DNA of 23,514 nt from Subdoligranulum sp. CAG:314 (GTDB lineage Bacteria; Bacillota; Clostridia; Christensenellales; CAG-314). Below, in pieces: positions 21,651-23,514 of the stretch. The notes under the pieces were generated by a model. That model had not been told where the DNA came from. It was given only the letters and a program-made list of their open reading frames with translations, and ran no database searches. The translations under genes and the position numbers were made by a program. Positions within the stretch are counted from its first letter, which is position 1. Each line of letters opens with the position of its first letter. The DNA lies in the NCBI GenBank assembly GCA_000437915.1, contig FR900993.1, positions 11,469-34,982 of the forward strand, in the 5' to 3' direction.

Positions 21651-22004
21651 CTGTTTTTCCGACGGCAAAATGAAATCGGACAAATTGTTTAACGCTTCCG
21701 GATTGCCGGAAAAAATTTCTCCGACAGTTTTACATTTTCTCATTTCCAGACAATCCGCGCAGGTTTGATATTTTTTTGCGGAAACGCATTTTCTGACAGC
21801 GCAGAGATTTTCGCAAAAATACGTCTTAACTCCGCCCGACCTGCAACCGTAACAATTTATCATTTCGGGCGCAATGTCTACACCGTTGAGGCTGCTCCAC
21901 AGTTTTGAAGTTTTTTTTCTTAATTCATCGTCATCGTTAACGGTTGCGAGTTTTGCGTCGCATTTTTCACAGTTTAAGCCACAGCAGCCGAGCTTGTCCT
22001 TCAT
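21636..22004 (-). CDS. DUF3795 cysteine-rich protein
   Basis: A 122-residue protein with 13 cysteines: CCGLNCEKCDA at the N-terminus, then CYGC, CENLCAVRKC and CADCLEMRKC. This arrangement (CGxxCxxCxA ... CxGC ... CxxC) is the DUF3795 pattern and suggests zinc or Fe-S binding; the function is unknown. AAGGAG lies 8 bases before the ATG, inside the end of the VOC gene, 4 bases of spacing between the two. It is the last gene of the hxlR operon. Confidence 0.82.
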   Translation of the reverse strand: MKDKLGCCGLNCEKCDAKLATVNDDDELRKKTSKLWSSLNGVDIAPEMINCYGCRSGGVKTYFCENLCAVRKCVSAKKYQTCADCLEMRKCKTVGEIFSGNPEALNNLSDFILPSEKQSEEI

Positions 22005-22008
22005 TGCC

Positions 22009-22476
22009 TTACTCCTTCTGTTTAAGTAAATTATTTACATATTCCGTCGGAACATCCATTCGCTTTGCAATCTGCCCGGGCGTCATTCCTTCGGCTTTAA
22101 AACGCTTGCAAACAAATTGCATATTCTCCCCGACCTCTACAATGTGCTTGTCGGGGTCGTAAAAGCGCACTACCCGCTGTCCCCAGCCGTGTTTTTTGAC
22201 AGGATGAACATACTCGATTTCGAGTTTTTCGATTTTCTCGGCAAACTCGTCGAAATCGTCGACCTCGAAGTATATTTCCGAATTATTTCCGCCGAATCGG
22301 ATATTGTCCGTTTCAATAAATTGCTTATACGAATCGAGCGTTTGCAACGCCAATCCGCCCGACAACGTTTTGTTTGCGCCGAAATCCGATATGATTTTAA
22401 GCCCGAGCACCGTTTCGTAAAAATCAACGGATTGATTAATATCCTTAACTACAAGCATAGCGCTGATTAACTTCAT
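22009..22476 (-). CDS. VOC-superfamily (glyoxalase/bleomycin-resistance fold) protein with C-terminal helical tail
   Basis: A 155-residue protein. Residues 1-118 form a vicinal-oxygen-chelate module: MLVVKDINQSVDFYETVLGLKI at the start, NNSEIYFEVDDFDEFAEKI in the middle, and RVVRFYDPDKHIVEVGE at the end, with the C-terminal metal-ligand Glu of the family. Residues 120-150 add a helix-turn-helix-like tail (MTPGQIAKRMDVPTEYVNNLL) that is not part of most VOC proteins. The reaction cannot be named; lyase, dioxygenase and binding-protein roles all occur in this superfamily. GAGGTG precedes the ATG. The gene follows hxlR by 47 bases. Confidence 0.85.
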   Translation of the reverse strand: MKLISAMLVVKDINQSVDFYETVLGLKIISDFGANKTLSGGLALQTLDSYKQFIETDNIRFGGNNSEIYFEVDDFDEFAEKIEKLEIEYVHPVKKHGWGQRVVRFYDPDKHIVEVGENMQFVCKRFKAEGMTPGQIAKRMDVPTEYVNNLLKQKE

Positions 22477-22523
22477 TTACACCTCGCTAGACTGTTCCTT
22501 TATAATAATCCTATATTACGTTT

Positions 22524-22862
22524 TCACTCTCTGTTTTCCGCATGATTTTTCATGTAATCGTTTCCCCAATCGGTCATGGCGTCGAAAATCGGCCGCAGGG
22601 AATTGCCAAGCTCCGACAGGGAATACACCACCTTGGGCGGGATTTCGGCAAAAACTTCGCGACTCACTATTCCGTCCCTTTCCAACGAGCGCAGATTTTC
22701 TGTAAGCACCTTTTGAGAAATGCCCGTCACTCCTTTTTTAAGTTCGGTGAATCTTTGCGGCGCGGAAAGCAAATTTCGTATGAGCAGAAGTTTCCATTTG
22801 TTTCCTATTACCCTTACCGTAACAGCTACAGGGCAATAAGGCAATTCTTCCTTGGTCAGCAT
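22524..22862 (-). CDS. HxlR-family transcriptional regulator
   Basis: A 112-residue winged-helix regulator. The hallmark order CPVAVTVRVIGNKWKLLLIRNL, RFTELKKGVTGISQKVLTENLRSLERDGIV and YSLSELGNSLRPIFDAMTDWG is complete. The conserved N-terminal Cys10 is the residue that senses thiol-reactive electrophiles or oxidants in the YodB/HypR members; whether it does so here is inference. AAGGAG lies 7 bases before the ATG. It is divergent from the cupin gene, with a palindrome between them, and heads an operon with the VOC and DUF3795 genes. Confidence 0.94.
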   Translation of the reverse strand: MLTKEELPYCPVAVTVRVIGNKWKLLLIRNLLSAPQRFTELKKGVTGISQKVLTENLRSLERDGIVSREVFAEIPPKVVYSLSELGNSLRPIFDAMTDWGNDYMKNHAENRE

Positions 22863-22880
22863 TGTTTTCTCCTTTTTTTG

Positions 22881-22909
22881 ATTTTAAAGCAACGTTCGCA
22901 AAAAGTCAA
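22881..22909 (-). promoter_or_regulatory. Promoter of hxlR
   Basis: TTGACT (22904-22909) and TAAAAT (22881-22886) on the minus strand are 17 bases apart. Confidence 0.85.
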
Positions 22910-22933
22910 GCATAGGTTTCCAAAAGAAAGTCT

Positions 22934-22968
22934 GTTACAAATTTATTACCTAATAATAAAAAAGTAAC
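22934..22968. promoter_or_regulatory. Imperfect palindrome, candidate HxlR operator
   Basis: GTTACAAATTTATTA (22934-22948) and TAATAAAAAAGTAAC (22954-22968) match as inverted repeats at 12 of 15 positions around CCTAA. The site ends 4 bases before the cupin -35 box and lies upstream of the hxlR -35 box. HxlR regulators bind such AT-rich palindromes as dimers. Confidence 0.55.
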
Positions 22969-22972
22969 CTTG

Positions 22973-23001
22973 TTGCAATTTTTTCGCGCGTCTGTTATAG
23001 T
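22973..23001 (+). promoter_or_regulatory. Promoter of the cupin gene
   Basis: TTGCAA (22973-22978), a 17-base spacer and TATAGT (22996-23001) lead to a start near 23008, about 57 bases before the ATG. Confidence 0.8.
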
Positions 23002-23064
23002 TTTAACGGCAAAGGACGCGGAAAACAAGCGTTTGCCACACGAAAACAAACGGAGGTAAATTCG

Positions 23065-23421
23065 ATGAACAACTATTCCAAAATCAGTTTGAGCGAAAAC
23101 GGCAGAACCGAGCTTCACGACGCGCTGAGCCTTACCGGCGCGGAAATCAGCGTAAACAGCCTGCCTGCGGGCGCAAGCGTGCCCTTTGTGCACGTGCACA
23201 GGCAAAACGAAGAAATTTACGCCGTTCTCGAAGGAAAAGGCAAAGCGGAAATCGACGGCGAAAGCATAGAGATAAAAGCCGGCGATTGGGTTCGTATTGC
23301 GCCCAAAGCCAAAAGACGTTTTTTCGCTGCCGACGACGAGGGTATCAAATATATTTGCATACAGGTAAAAGAAAATTCCCTCGGCGGCTATTCTATGGCG
23401 GACGCGGAAATTGCGCAATAA
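23065..23421 (+). CDS. Small single-domain cupin protein
   Basis: A 118-residue protein with one cupin barrel. The first cupin motif is clear: PFVHVHRQNEEIYAVLEGKG with His43, His45 and Glu49/50 as metal ligands. The second motif (GDWVRIAPKAKRRFFAADD) keeps the Gly and Pro but has Arg/Phe where the last ligand His is expected, so metal binding may be weakened or altered. GGAGG lies 9 bases before the ATG. It is transcribed away from hxlR and is the likely target of that regulator. An enzymatic role (quercetinase-like or isomerase) or small-molecule binding cannot be decided from the sequence. Confidence 0.9.
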   Translation: MNNYSKISLSENGRTELHDALSLTGAEISVNSLPAGASVPFVHVHRQNEEIYAVLEGKGKAEIDGESIEIKAGDWVRIAPKAKRRFFAADDEGIKYICIQVKENSLGGYSMADAEIAQ

Positions 23422-23437
23422 CGTACATTCGATTTTC

Positions 23438-23480
23438 AAACGCAAAAAAGACGGAGTTTTCTCCGTCTTTTTTGCGTTTC
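23438..23480 (+). terminator. Terminator of the cupin gene
   Basis: AAACGCAAAAAAGACGGAG pairs with CTCCGTCTTTTTTGCGTTT around a TTTT loop, a perfect long stem whose 3' arm supplies the T-tract. No feature is visible in the last 34 bases of the window. Confidence 0.88.
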
Positions 23481-23514
23481 ATGCCATGATACCTACATTC
23501 AACAATTCGCCGAA

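Noticed and set aside
22906..23445. A 179-codon minus-strand ORF antisense to the cupin gene
   Set aside because: It covers both divergent promoters and the cupin gene on the opposite strand; the cupin has a ribosome binding site, promoter, terminator and family motif.

Overview
The window looks like chromosome of an uncultured, gut-type member of the Bacillota, most likely class Clostridia. This is inferred from an FMN riboswitch in front of a RibU-type ECF substrate subunit, a second ECF S component of the QueT type, an EndoA-type MazF, a DivIVA-domain protein, a BspA-like lipoprotein, strong GGAGG-type ribosome binding sites, several TTG/GTG starts and a PhoP/PhoR-like pair with a NptA/PhoU-type transporter. 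No ribosomal RNA, plasmid or phage structural gene is present. Almost every gene is on the minus strand; the exceptions are mazF, the queT-like gene, tRNA-Pro and the cupin gene.

Layout, left to right. (1) 1-2830: a large BspA-like lipoprotein behind a promoter and a structured leader that ends in an intrinsic terminator, which looks like an attenuator. (2) 2841-6383: operon lgt - pncB - divIVA-like - MGMT, read from a near-consensus promoter inside an inverted repeat. (3) 6384-6915: a solitary plus-strand mazF/endoA with no antitoxin beside it. (4) 6996-12347: a tightly coupled seven-gene operon GNAT - tsaE - tsaB - rimI - alpha/beta hydrolase - murF - ddl, joining tRNA t6A modification and protein acetylation with the synthesis and use of D-Ala-D-Ala. 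Its promoter predicts a leaderless mRNA. (5) 12347-13317: ribU under FMN riboswitch control. (6) 13328-14222: a DUF378 membrane protein and a QueT-like ECF S component. (7) 14222-18258: a phosphate module in the order Na/Pi cotransporter, PhoB-like regulator, PhoR-like kinase, headed by four ATTACAA repeats that resemble a PhoP box. (8) 18267-20132: an ABC exporter (ATPase and ABC-2 permease), again with a promoter that predicts a leaderless mRNA. (9) 20210-20526: tRNA-Pro(CGG), its terminator, a large imperfect inverted repeat and a C15 tract, which together look like an old integration site. (10) 20545-21505: a small accessory stretch with an unknown membrane protein and a short, possibly frameshifted ORF that resembles the start of an antitoxin. 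(11) 21625-23480: operon hxlR - VOC protein - DUF3795 protein, divergent from a small cupin gene, with a 35-bp imperfect palindrome between the two promoters.

How the parts connect: Lgt is the enzyme that would lipidate the BspA-like lipoprotein. MurF and Ddl carry out consecutive steps of peptidoglycan precursor synthesis. The two-component pair most likely controls its own transporter through the repeats at 18206-18258. The riboflavin and QueT-like S components would need an ECF energy module encoded elsewhere. The less ordinary signals are the attenuator-like leader at 2636-2814, the two predicted leaderless operons, the membrane-anchored MurF and the repeat structure behind tRNA-Pro. No clearly new multi-gene system was seen.
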